DNA of 64,000 nucleotides from Bacteroidota bacterium. Lineage in GTDB: Bacteria; Bacteroidota; Bacteroidia; Bacteroidales; Lentimicrobiaceae. Shown here one piece after another: positions 35,486 through 43,998 of the stretch (positions are counted from its first letter, which is position 1; each line of letters starts with the position of its first letter). The translations under genes were made by a program, and so were the position numbers. The notes under the pieces are model-generated. The model had not been told where the DNA came from, did not search any database, and saw only the letters and a program-made list of their open reading frames with translations. Location of the stretch: NCBI GenBank assembly GCA_009773515.1, contig WSXX01000006.1:116416-180415 (forward strand), in the 5' to 3' direction.

Positions 35486-36451
35486 TTACCGCCACCTTTT
35501 GGCCATCCACTCCTCCTGCTTTACAGGATTAAGAAATGTCCATGCCAGAACACGGCTGATTTTATTGCCTTGTCCCATTGGAATGGTCTGTACTTCAACT
35601 GCATCAGCTTTTTTCAGCGCTTCATATGCACTTTTAAGATGATTCTGCTTTGCGACCAATGTCGAAAACCAAAAACAGGAATCAGAAAATTGTCTGCTCT
35701 GACGAATCATATTCACTATAAACTTCTCTTCACCTCCGGGACACCAGAGTTCACCGTTTTTGCCGCCAAAGTTTTTCACTGGAATCTCTGTTTCGGGAAG
35801 ATTGATATTTTTGAGTTTTCGAATCGTCCCTGCTTTTGCTTCTGCAACAGATGCATGAAACGGCGGATTGCAGATGCTAAGGTCGATGGGTTCATCCTTG
35901 AACATGACGCCATAAAAAGTCTCTTTTGAATTTGTCTGCAGCCTCAATTCAACTTTTCCGGTTAAAATGGGATTTGCATTCACTATTTTTTTTGCCGAAG
36001 AAAGTGAAATTGTGTCAATGTCAGATCCGATGAACGACCAACCATATTCTTTGATTCCAATGATAGGATACACACAATTGGCGCCAACACCAACATCAAA
36101 GCATTTAATATTCTCACCAACCGGGCTTTTGCCATAGTTTTTGCGCTGGAGTAAATCTGCAATATGATGGATATAATCTGCTCTTCCGGGGATGGGTGGA
36201 CAAAGGAAATCCTGCGGAATATCCCAATAATCAAGATCATAATAATGTTTGAGAAGCGCTTTGTTGAGCATTTTTACCGCTTCCGGATTGGCAAAATCGA
36301 TAGACTCATCATCATAAACATTCAGCGTGACGAAAGATGCCAGTTCGGGCAGGGTTTCTTTCAGCAAGGCGAAATTGTAGCGTTCCCGATGTTTGTTGCG
36401 GGGATGTAAACGGCTTTTTATCAGGGGATGTTCTTTCTTTTTTTCAGGCAT
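35486..36451 (-). CDS. rlmF: 23S rRNA (adenine1618-N6)-methyltransferase
   Basis: 321 residues. Uses S-adenosylmethionine to methylate A1618 of 23S rRNA. Recognised by the N-terminal KSRLHPRNKHRERYNF and DFANPEAVKMLNKALLKHYY, the IPQDFLCPPIPGRADYIHHI block, the SAM-binding DVGVGANCVYPIIG and the amino-methylase motif CNPPFHAS, and GGKNGELWCPGGEEKF. The length is normal for the family. Its upstream region has a CAAAGGTA element (36487-36494), the reverse of TACCTTTG, for a probable promoter. Confidence 0.95.
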   Translation of the reverse strand: MPEKKKEHPLIKSRLHPRNKHRERYNFALLKETLPELASFVTLNVYDDESIDFANPEAVKMLNKALLKHYYDLDYWDIPQDFLCPPIPGRADYIHHIADLLQRKNYGKSPVGENIKCFDVGVGANCVYPIIGIKEYGWSFIGSDIDTISLSSAKKIVNANPILTGKVELRLQTNSKETFYGVMFKDEPIDLSICNPPFHASVAEAKAGTIRKLKNINLPETEIPVKNFGGKNGELWCPGGEEKFIVNMIRQSRQFSDSCFWFSTLVAKQNHLKSAYEALKKADAVEVQTIPMGQGNKISRVLAWTFLNPVKQEEWMAKRWR

Positions 36452-36486
36452 AATAATTCAATTTGGCAAACAGCAGAGTATTGCTG

Positions 36487-36494
36487 CAAAGGTA
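36487..36494 (-). promoter_or_regulatory. -7 promoter element of rlmF
   Basis: Minus-strand TACCTTTG fits TAnnTTTG, 35 bases before the rlmF ATG. No -33 TTTG is visible. Confidence 0.45.
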
Positions 36495-36630
36495 AGCGAA
36501 GTGGGCTGAGAACGTGAATAAAAAGATTCAGGATACAGATAAACCTGCTAATGAATACTTTAACCAGTTAAAATGCTGTGCATTTACCAATTGAAGCAGC
36601 CAACGTTGAGTCCACTCCGAAAACTGAATT

Positions 36631-36741
36631 ATTGCCACCAAACCACTAAACCACTATCCCGATAGCTATCGGGACACCAATTATAATACATTGCTATACA
36701 ACAGTTTGTGCTATTTGGTGTTTTGGAGCTTTGGTGGCTAA
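36631..36741. repeat. Palindromic intergenic element with an 18-base perfect palindrome
   Basis: This 111-base element fills much of the 327-base gap 36452-36778. Its left end (TTGCCACCAAACCACTAAAC) is roughly inverse to its right end (GTGTTTTGGAGCTTTGGTGG), and inside is TCCCGATAGCTATCGGGA (36657-36674), a perfect palindrome. Both sequences are of a kind dispersed through many Bacteroidota genomes. A T-run after the right end may give weak termination. The remaining bases hold nothing else I can identify. Confidence 0.7.
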
Positions 36742-36778
36742 TCTTTTTTTTTCGACCACTTCGGAGTAAGCTCAAAGT

Positions 36779-37237
36779 TTAAAACCCCACCTTCCATATT
36801 TTGTCTGAAACCGGCAAATACTCAGGCAATGCAGCAGAACCATACCAATTGTAAACTTCGGCATCTAGCAGTTTTGAACTAATAGCCGGATCAGTCTGCA
36901 GCAACTCTTCCGCTTTTTCGATTGAATTTACGTTCAGAATGAAAATTCCGCGGTAGCTTCTGTCGTTTTTGCCAAGCGGACCAGCCACAATGAGTTCACC
37001 GGTCTCCACCAACCTGCCGATATTGGCCATATGCCCTGAAAAACAACTGTCGATAAATGCCTTGTCGGTGGTGATATTGCTTCCAGTTTTCAGCATCACA
37101 AGCACATACTTTTTCATGCCATAATCATCAGCGCCCAAAGTTCTGGCCAGGACTGAATCATAAACCGGATTATTTTTTTGACCGCTCGCTGATATCACAA
37201 GCATCTGAAATATCGCAAAAAAAAGGAAAAGTTTCAT
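36779..37237 (-). CDS. Exported YciI-like protein
   Basis: 152 residues: signal peptide (MKLFLFFAIFQMLVISASGQ) and then a YciI/DGPF-like ferredoxin-fold domain. Visible parts are KKYVLVMLKTGSN, DSCFSGHMANIGRLVETGELIVAGPL, the YRGIFILN strand and AEELLQTDPAISSKLLDAEVYNW. Most YciI proteins are cytoplasmic; a secreted version with this layout is found in Bacteroidota, often called 'YciI family protein'. Function unknown. It stands alone on the minus strand 54 bases downstream of the hybrid kinase gene's upstream neighbour spacer, and it has no evident promoter. Confidence 0.8.
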   Translation of the reverse strand: MKLFLFFAIFQMLVISASGQKNNPVYDSVLARTLGADDYGMKKYVLVMLKTGSNITTDKAFIDSCFSGHMANIGRLVETGELIVAGPLGKNDRSYRGIFILNVNSIEKAEELLQTDPAISSKLLDAEVYNWYGSAALPEYLPVSDKIWKVGF

Positions 37238-37291
37238 GACTTTCAGTTTGATCGTTTGTTAAAGCTTTAAACTATTGTGAAAAGTAATAGT

Positions 37292-40200
37292 TTAGTACTG
37301 GATGTACTTTTTAATAATTTCCATCAGCAATTTGCGGTCAATTGGCTTGGAGATGTAATCATTGCTTCCGGCTGCCAAGGCTTTTTCCTTATCAGAAATC
37401 TGAGCATAAGCAGTTTGCGCGATAATTACAACTGATTTATTAAACTCCCTGATCAGCCTGATTGCTTCGAAGCCATCCATTTCGGGCATTTTCAGATCAA
37501 TAAGAATCAGATCAAGATCACTGGTGTCTCTGCAGATATCAACAGCTTCTTTACCATTTACCGCATGCAGAATCTGGTAACAGATTTTACTTAATGGAAT
37601 GGTTATCAACTTGTCGGAGATTTCATCATCATCCACAACAAGCGCTTTAATCTTTTTATCACCTGCAGGTTTTTCATCAGCAGAAACAACTTTTAATTTA
37701 CTTTCCTCACCACCTTTTATTGGCACAATCGGAATTGTACAATAAAACGTTGATCCTTTTCCCACTTCACTTTCAAGCCACAATGATCCACCGATCATTT
37801 CTGCATAAGCTCTCGAAATGGATAAACCGAGTCCGGCTCCTTCAAAATTTCGGGTCAGTTCTTCGCTGCCTTGCCTGAATCGTTCAAAAATCAAATCCTT
37901 TTTATCATCAGAAATTCCGTATCCGGTATCTTCCACGAATACTTCGAGGTAATCCATTTTTTTTGTGTAGCCCAACCGAATATAACCATTATTGGTAAAT
38001 TTAATCGCATTCTTTACCAGATTGGTGAGAATTGCATATACTTTTTCGCGGTCGGTTGATATAGTAACCTCATTATCAGGAAGAGAAGCCTGTGAGAATA
38101 ACTTAAGTCCTTTGGCCTCTATTTCGGGTCTGAAGAATTTTTCGATAAACTCTATCTGTTCATTTAGGTTGGTATTCAAATAATTGACTTTTACCTGCCC
38201 CGATTCAATCATCGAAATGTTGATGATATCGTTGATGATATTCAACATTCTGTCGCCCGATTTCTGAATAATCTGAATATATTCATCCTGTTCTTTACCT
38301 GACAGGCCCGGGGTACGGAGTAAATCGGTGAAACCAAGTATTCCGTTCATAGGCGTACGGATTTCGTGACTCATGTTGGCCAGAAAAGCTGATTTGAGTC
38401 GCTCGCTTTCAATGGCCCGTTCTTTTGCAACAATCAACTCATTGTGAACTTTTTTGGTGTGTGTTATGTCTGTTTTAACAGCCACAAAATGAGTAATCTC
38501 ATTTTTTGAATTTACAATAGGGGTAATAATGGCATTTTCCCAGAATATCTCACCTGAACGTTTTTTATTCTTCAATTCACCTTCCCAGGTATTCCCTGAT
38601 TTAATGGTATTCCAGAGTTCCTGATAGAAATCAGCAGTATGATAACCCGAATTAAGAATTTTTGGATTTTTACCAAGATAATCCTGAGCAGTATAACCTG
38701 TTAATTGGGTAAAGAATGGGTTTGCATATTCGATACTTCCATTACTGTCGGTTATCAGAATCGAAACTTTTGATTTTTCAACAACTGTACGAAATTGCAT
38801 CAGAGATTCTTCCGATTTCTTCCTTTCAGTAACATCGGTGATAATTCCATACCATAGCGTGCTGCCGTCGTTCATACGCTCAGGGCGGGCATCACAACTT
38901 CGCCAGCCCATACCCTGCTTTGGCAGAATTACCCGAAAATCGCTGTGATAAAGGGTGAGGTTTTGTGCCGATTCATTGATACTATCAATGACTGAATTTA
39001 CATCTTCAGGATGAATCCTGCTAAAAACTATCGTAGCATCATCCTTCACTTCCTCGGGGGTGACTTCATAAATTTCATACATACCACGACTGGCTATCGG
39101 GAAACAAGAATGTCCGTCAGGCCACAGTCTGTATTGGTAAACAACACCCGGAACCTGATCAGTTAACTTATAAAGCAGATCAAAGCTTTTATGCAGTTCA
39201 TCCTCAGCATTTTTGCGGTAAGTTATATCTCTGCCGATACCTACAAGGCCGATAACCTGGTTATCTTTATCTTTTAATGGCAATTTTGATGAAAGAAGCC
39301 AGCGTTTGTTGCCGTTGATGTCAAGTACATACTCCTCCCGGTTGAGTATAACTTGTCCATGTTCAATCACCAACTGATCATCCTTAAGAAATTCCTCAGC
39401 CAGCTCTTTCGGGTAGAAATCAAAATCAGTTTTTCCAATCACCTCATCTTCAGAGGCCGCACCCATAAATTTGATTTCAGCTTTATTAGCCAGAGTTTTG
39501 CGATATTCAACATCTTTGGTATAAATTGAGTCAGGAATATTATCGATAAGCGTACGTAAAAGTTGCCTTTCAACATGTAATTCTTTATCAAACTTTTTTC
39601 GTTCAGTTATATCATGAGCCAGCGCCTGCACACCAATGATTTGACCATCTGCATTTCTAATGCGGGTGTGATTAGACAAAAACCAATAACTTCCTGATTT
39701 CAGATTTACAAAATCTTCATACTCAAGACTTGATTCTGTATTTAAAGCTGCCTTAATTCTTTTTAAAAAATCATCAGCCAGATCTTTTTGGAATAAATCG
39801 TGCAAAAATTTTCCTTTAAAATCTTCAATTATTCCACCCAGGTTTTCAGCAGCTTTTCTGTTTAGCAAAAGAATTTCTCCTTCCGGACTGTAAACTGCCA
39901 CACCAATTCCTGAACTTTCAAGCAACATCCGGTACTTTTCTTCACTTTCAACAAGTTTCTGTTTAGATTCTCGGCTTTCTGTTATATCCTGCAAAACGCA
40001 GTGAGTTTGTTTAAACCTTCCTTTAGAATCGTAACCAATTTTCCCTTCAAAAGCAATAAAAAGATGGGATCTGTTTTTATGAACCATTTCAAACTCACTG
40101 TGAATAAATCCCTGCGCTTTAAACAATGGAAATCTTTCACGGAAAGCATTTTTGTAATTCTCTGACAGAAAATCACCAAACCATTTACCTCTGACCTCAC

Positions 40201-40921
40201 CGGCAGTATAACCCAAAAGATCAAGCCATTGTTGGTTTACTTCCAGAATATTTCCATCAGCATCAAGCGACTGATATCCTATCGGTGCTTTGTTGAACAA
40301 TAGCTGAAACCGGTTTTCACTTTCCTTGAGTAAAGCATTGGTTTTCTTTCTGTTTTCAATCTCTGCATTAAGAATTATATCATTATAAGCCCATTCAGAA
40401 AGTTCAGTAATAAATACAATCCACAAATCAATCATTTTTACGAACTGATCATATGGCATTAAAGGCAAACTCATCAAATCATTAAAGAAGGGTTCGGCAT
40501 CCAGACCTGATTTTGCAGCAAACTGATCAGCTTCATTACGATCAGTTTCAGCAGTGCGAATAAGTCCAATCCACCAATTGCCCGAATAAACATCACCAAC
40601 CATTATTCGTCCAACTGCTTCGACAAGTCCCAGAGGGTGCTCGTTTCTGATCATCGGTTGACTAGCCAGCTCATCAGAAATCAGAGTTATAAGCCCTGAC
40701 ATCTGATCAGGTTGGTTTACGATTTCGTTGAAGAACCGTTTGTTGTTTCCTGAAAAAGAGATAAGATTGCCTTCAATATCAACAATAGCAACAGATAAAC
40801 CATTTGCAACAGAGAATTTATCCTGCAGGTGCTGTATCTTATTTAAATCAAGAACATTACGGAATTTTTGCAATTCCGGAATATTTGATTTTGAACCTAC
40901 TTTCTCAGGTATTTTGCCCAT
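37292..40921 (-). CDS. Soluble hybrid histidine kinase: PocR, five PAS, HisKA, HATPase, receiver
   Basis: 1209 residues from the ATG at 40921; an earlier in-frame ATG (41005) would lie upstream of the probable promoter. Order: PocR-type ligand domain (about 10-175), PAS at about 200-310, 320-440, 445-570, 575-690 and 700-820, HisKA with NMSHEIRTP (His852), HATPase_c with NLVKNAIKFTN, DTGYGISDD and GAGLGLSIS, and a C-terminal receiver with the acceptor in LIDLKMPEMDG (Asp1142). No membrane span is present, so it senses cytoplasmic signals. PocR domains bind small hydrocarbon derivatives in propanediol regulation, but the ligand here is unknown. No cognate output protein is adjacent; the single-domain regulator at 29 kb is a possible relay partner. 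Confidence 0.93.
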   Translation of the reverse strand: MGKIPEKVGSKSNIPELQKFRNVLDLNKIQHLQDKFSVANGLSVAIVDIEGNLISFSGNNKRFFNEIVNQPDQMSGLITLISDELASQPMIRNEHPLGLVEAVGRIMVGDVYSGNWWIGLIRTAETDRNEADQFAAKSGLDAEPFFNDLMSLPLMPYDQFVKMIDLWIVFITELSEWAYNDIILNAEIENRKKTNALLKESENRFQLLFNKAPIGYQSLDADGNILEVNQQWLDLLGYTAGEVRGKWFGDFLSENYKNAFRERFPLFKAQGFIHSEFEMVHKNRSHLFIAFEGKIGYDSKGRFKQTHCVLQDITESRESKQKLVESEEKYRMLLESSGIGVAVYSPEGEILLLNRKAAENLGGIIEDFKGKFLHDLFQKDLADDFLKRIKAALNTESSLEYEDFVNLKSGSYWFLSNHTRIRNADGQIIGVQALAHDITERKKFDKELHVERQLLRTLIDNIPDSIYTKDVEYRKTLANKAEIKFMGAASEDEVIGKTDFDFYPKELAEEFLKDDQLVIEHGQVILNREEYVLDINGNKRWLLSSKLPLKDKDNQVIGLVGIGRDITYRKNAEDELHKSFDLLYKLTDQVPGVVYQYRLWPDGHSCFPIASRGMYEIYEVTPEEVKDDATIVFSRIHPEDVNSVIDSINESAQNLTLYHSDFRVILPKQGMGWRSCDARPERMNDGSTLWYGIITDVTERKKSEESLMQFRTVVEKSKVSILITDSNGSIEYANPFFTQLTGYTAQDYLGKNPKILNSGYHTADFYQELWNTIKSGNTWEGELKNKKRSGEIFWENAIITPIVNSKNEITHFVAVKTDITHTKKVHNELIVAKERAIESERLKSAFLANMSHEIRTPMNGILGFTDLLRTPGLSGKEQDEYIQIIQKSGDRMLNIINDIINISMIESGQVKVNYLNTNLNEQIEFIEKFFRPEIEAKGLKLFSQASLPDNEVTISTDREKVYAILTNLVKNAIKFTNNGYIRLGYTKKMDYLEVFVEDTGYGISDDKKDLIFERFRQGSEELTRNFEGAGLGLSISRAYAEMIGGSLWLESEVGKGSTFYCTIPIVPIKGGEESKLKVVSADEKPAGDKKIKALVVDDDEISDKLITIPLSKICYQILHAVNGKEAVDICRDTSDLDLILIDLKMPEMDGFEAIRLIREFNKSVVIIAQTAYAQISDKEKALAAGSNDYISKPIDRKLLMEIIKKYIQY

Positions 40922-40968
40922 AATTTGTTGGTGCGAGTGAAAATCAAGAGCTGAATTGCCAATAATCA

Positions 40969-40996
40969 CAAAATTAAACACTGAATTAAAAGCAAA
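40969..40996 (-). promoter_or_regulatory. Promoter of the hybrid kinase gene
   Basis: Minus-strand TAATTTTG (40969-40976) matches TAnnTTTG; TTTG on the same strand at 40993-40996 is only 16 bases away, shorter than usual. It gives a leader of about 40 bases before the ATG at 40921. Confidence 0.45.
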
Positions 40997-41158
40997 AAGT
41001 CTCATTTAACTATAAATAGACTAGTCACGTCAGGTTTATTTCAATGTCAAAAGTAGCAGAATAATTTAATAATCGAAAAATCTTTTATGAAATCTGAAGC
41101 CGAAGCTTATTCAGGTGTTTGAATCAGTCTTCAATATTCTTTACTTTAAATTGACTGA

Positions 41159-42694
41159 TTAATCAAGATGTAAAGCTTCTTTATGCCTTTGTTTTAAGAT
41201 TTCCTCAAGAGGATACTGTGTAAGTAATGATTCCACCCAGGCAGTGAAGTCAAAAATTCTGAGTACCTGTTGCTCAAATACATCATTCTTAATACTTAGC
41301 ATTTCAGGTTGATATTTTTCAAAGAGTTTTTCTTTTTTTAACCCTGTACCCGGCAAATGTTTAACAAGAAACTTAAACATCAGCCGTTCAATTTTATATC
41401 CTTTTTCGTTACTGGAAAGGTCTCTTTTCATAGATCGGATTTCATATCTAATAAGTTCCTGATCACCAAGCTTATAAAGAATCATGAGATTAACAAGTCT
41501 GATTGTTCTGTATAACGGAAGGTAAAAATAGCTTTTGCCTGTTATAATTATCTGACTTAAAAATTTATGCGCTTTCTGATATTTTGAACTTCCAAAAAAA
41601 ATCAGTGAAGTATATAAACATAATTCAGCCTGACGCGCTCTGTTTAGAAGACTAAACTTATCATACAAACTCTCTTTGTAATTATTCATTAATTCAGCTG
41701 AAGCCTGAAAATCACCGGTATCAAGATGAGGAAATAGTTCATATAAGAATGTAATACAGGTAAGATGGATTCTGAAGTCGATGGAAGGACTTTCAATTTT
41801 TTTCAACTGATCAATAAAGTAACTCATTCCATTATAATTATGAATTCCTCTGAGACTTTCCAAAACACCCTCAAGAGTATGTAAATAATAAACAGGCGGC
41901 TTACTCCACAAATGTTTGTTTGCTTCAAACAGGTTATTAAGTTCATAGTAAGAGCGCAATGCCGATTTATAATCACCCACACTGATCAGGTAATTCGATT
42001 GAAATAATTGATGAAGTTTACTAATTTCAAAATTCTCAGGCGACAATGTAGCTACAAGACTTAATTCACTATAAACCAAATCATTCAGGTCATTTTTTTC
42101 TTTTAGCGACCTTGCATAACCTTTCTTGACAACCCTATGTTTTAAAATCTCGTATAATGAAGATTGTTCGTTTATTTTTCGGATAAATTTTACCGACTCA
42201 TTTAATTTGAATTGCTTTTTGAGCAGTTGCTGTTCATCAATATCAGGAAAATTCAGTGCCAGCAGATACTCGAGCTCCAATCGGTTAGCCAGTAAAAGCG
42301 CATAATAATTTTCGTATTTTTCTGCCTGTACCATAACATTCTTAAGCAAATCAAAACATTCATCAAACAACGACTTCTCAAAAAGAATCCGTGCTTTGAG
42401 AATTTTATTGAACAGGGAATAAAAGCTGTCCTGGTTCTTTCGTAATTCCATCATGGTATTTAGAATTATCTCAAAAAGATATTTTACCGTGGTTTCAAAA
42501 GCTGCATCAGGGCATTTTTCCATAAATATTCCACGAAGTTGAGCAATAGACTTCCCTTGTTCAAGTTCAATAGAATCATAAAGCATCAGATAATCAGGAA
42601 GATACTTCTTTTGAAAGTTTTTCTTCCGGAAAGCTTTCTTCTCAGAAATTGTCATTGAATGAACAAGATGGACAAGCGATTCAAATTTGGTCAT
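41159..42694 (-). CDS. Repeat-type helical protein of unknown function, candidate regulator of the ribose locus
   Basis: 511 residues, no signal peptide and no recognised enzyme motif. The N-terminus (MTKFESLVHLVHSMTISEKK, then AFRKKNFQK) matches a widespread Bacteroidota family whose members begin '(L)..li.sLtksEKryFK'. Most of the rest is paired helices of TPR/solenoid type (for example SVGDYKSALRSYYELNNLFEANKH, FFGSSKYQKAHKFLSQI). It is divergent from ribokinase across a 371-base gap (42695-43065), the position that a regulator occupies in the B. theta rus locus, so I propose regulation or protein assembly. That is inference; there is no DNA-binding motif that I can see. A TATTTTTG (42876-42883, minus) could be its -7 element. 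Confidence 0.6.
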   Translation of the reverse strand: MTKFESLVHLVHSMTISEKKAFRKKNFQKKYLPDYLMLYDSIELEQGKSIAQLRGIFMEKCPDAAFETTVKYLFEIILNTMMELRKNQDSFYSLFNKILKARILFEKSLFDECFDLLKNVMVQAEKYENYYALLLANRLELEYLLALNFPDIDEQQLLKKQFKLNESVKFIRKINEQSSLYEILKHRVVKKGYARSLKEKNDLNDLVYSELSLVATLSPENFEISKLHQLFQSNYLISVGDYKSALRSYYELNNLFEANKHLWSKPPVYYLHTLEGVLESLRGIHNYNGMSYFIDQLKKIESPSIDFRIHLTCITFLYELFPHLDTGDFQASAELMNNYKESLYDKFSLLNRARQAELCLYTSLIFFGSSKYQKAHKFLSQIIITGKSYFYLPLYRTIRLVNLMILYKLGDQELIRYEIRSMKRDLSSNEKGYKIERLMFKFLVKHLPGTGLKKEKLFEKYQPEMLSIKNDVFEQQVLRIFDFTAWVESLLTQYPLEEILKQRHKEALHLD

Positions 42695-43035
42695 GACGAT
42701 AGTTTATTAATGGAATTTCCAGATAAAAAAATCAGATGAAGTATCAGACCTCTGTATGTAAAAGCAGGTATTCAAAACACACCCGCAAAATAAATACTGA
42801 TCTGAGTTATTTCATGTATCTGATGAATTCCTGGAACAAGCCAAACAAAAAGATAATGTTAACAATTTTAGTGGTCAAAAATACTTAAAATTACAGAGAA
42901 TTGAGAATATTTTTTAATTTATAATACTTTTTATCTCTGATTATCATTGTATTAATAATTATAAAGAGAATTTTGCATCATTTTTCAATTACAGTTTTAG
43001 TGAAATTATTGGTTTTTTTCATGTGATGTTCTTGA

Positions 43036-43043
43036 TAGATTTG
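43036..43043 (+). promoter_or_regulatory. -7 promoter element of the ribokinase-SusC operon
   Basis: TAGATTTG fits TAnnTTTG 22 bases before the ribokinase ATG, with a T-run (TTTT at 43013-43016) at the -33 spacing. This lies in the 371-base divergent gap 42695-43065, otherwise AT-rich with no clear operator palindrome. Confidence 0.5.
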
Positions 43044-43065
43044 CTTCGTAATTAAATAAAAAAAT

Positions 43066-43986
43066 ATGCAGCGCAAAAAATTAGTGGTTGTTGGAAGTTG
43101 CAATACCGATATGGTAATTAAAGCAGATCGTTTGCCAATTCCCGGAGAAACAGTATTGGGAGGAGTATTTTTTATGAACCCCGGAGGCAAAGGAGCCAAT
43201 CAGGCAGTTGCCGCCGCCCGCATGGGTGGAAACGTAACTTTAATATCTAAAACCGGAAATGATGTTTTCGGGAGACAATCGATTACTCTTTATGATGCAG
43301 AAAACATAAAGACCGATTATATTTTTTCTGATCCCAATAATCCGTCAGGAGTTGCGTTGATAACGGTTGATTCTTTTGGAGAAAACTGTATTGTGGTCGC
43401 TTCAGGTGCAAATGCATCATTATGTCCTGCTGACATTGAAAAAGCAACTGCAGAAATTGAAAGCAGTGATCTTGTGCTGATGCAGCTTGAAATCCCTATC
43501 GACACGGTTGAATATGTTGCAGAACTGGCAAATAACAAAGGCATCAAAGTCATTCTTAATCCTGCACCAGCCAGAGCATTGTCTGATAAACTGCTTCGAA
43601 ACATCTACATCATCATTCCAAACAAAAGTGAGGCAGAAATTCTTTCAGGCATCAAAGTGAGCGACCGCGAAACTGCCAAACAAGCAGCAGACATTATCAG
43701 CGCCAAAGGAGTTGACATTGTTATTATAACGCTGGGCAGCCAGGGTGCATTGATTAAGGAACATAATAATTATCATTTTGTAGAAGCTGTAAAAGTTGAT
43801 GCTGTAGATACAACTGCTGCCGGCGATGTTTTTTGCGGAACAGTATGCGTAGGACTTTCCGAAGGAAAATCTATCCGCGAATCAGTAGAGCTTGCTGCCA
43901 GAGCATCGGCAATTACAGTTACCCGGATGGGAGCTCAATCTTCCATTCCAACACGCGTTGAATTATCAACTTTTGGTCAGAACTAA
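43066..43986 (+). CDS. rbsK: Ribokinase
   Basis: 306 residues of the PfkB family. Phosphorylates D-ribose to ribose 5-phosphate in the cytoplasm. Motifs are VVVGSCNTDMVIKADRLP, the sugar site NPGGKGANQAVAAARMGG, LQLEIPIDTVEYV and the ATP/catalytic DTTAAGDVFCGTVCVGL with catalytic base Asp254. DTTAAGD is the form typical of true ribokinases. It is the first gene of the operon that holds SusC/SusD, ADP-ribosylglycohydrolases and the permease, which strongly suggests that ribose is the compound taken in. Only one ribokinase gene is present; the B. theta rus locus has two as I recall it. Confidence 0.94.
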   Translation: MQRKKLVVVGSCNTDMVIKADRLPIPGETVLGGVFFMNPGGKGANQAVAAARMGGNVTLISKTGNDVFGRQSITLYDAENIKTDYIFSDPNNPSGVALITVDSFGENCIVVASGANASLCPADIEKATAEIESSDLVLMQLEIPIDTVEYVAELANNKGIKVILNPAPARALSDKLLRNIYIIIPNKSEAEILSGIKVSDRETAKQAADIISAKGVDIVIITLGSQGALIKEHNNYHFVEAVKVDAVDTTAAGDVFCGTVCVGLSEGKSIRESVELAARASAITVTRMGAQSSIPTRVELSTFGQN

Positions 43987-43998
43987 AAAAACTGCAAT

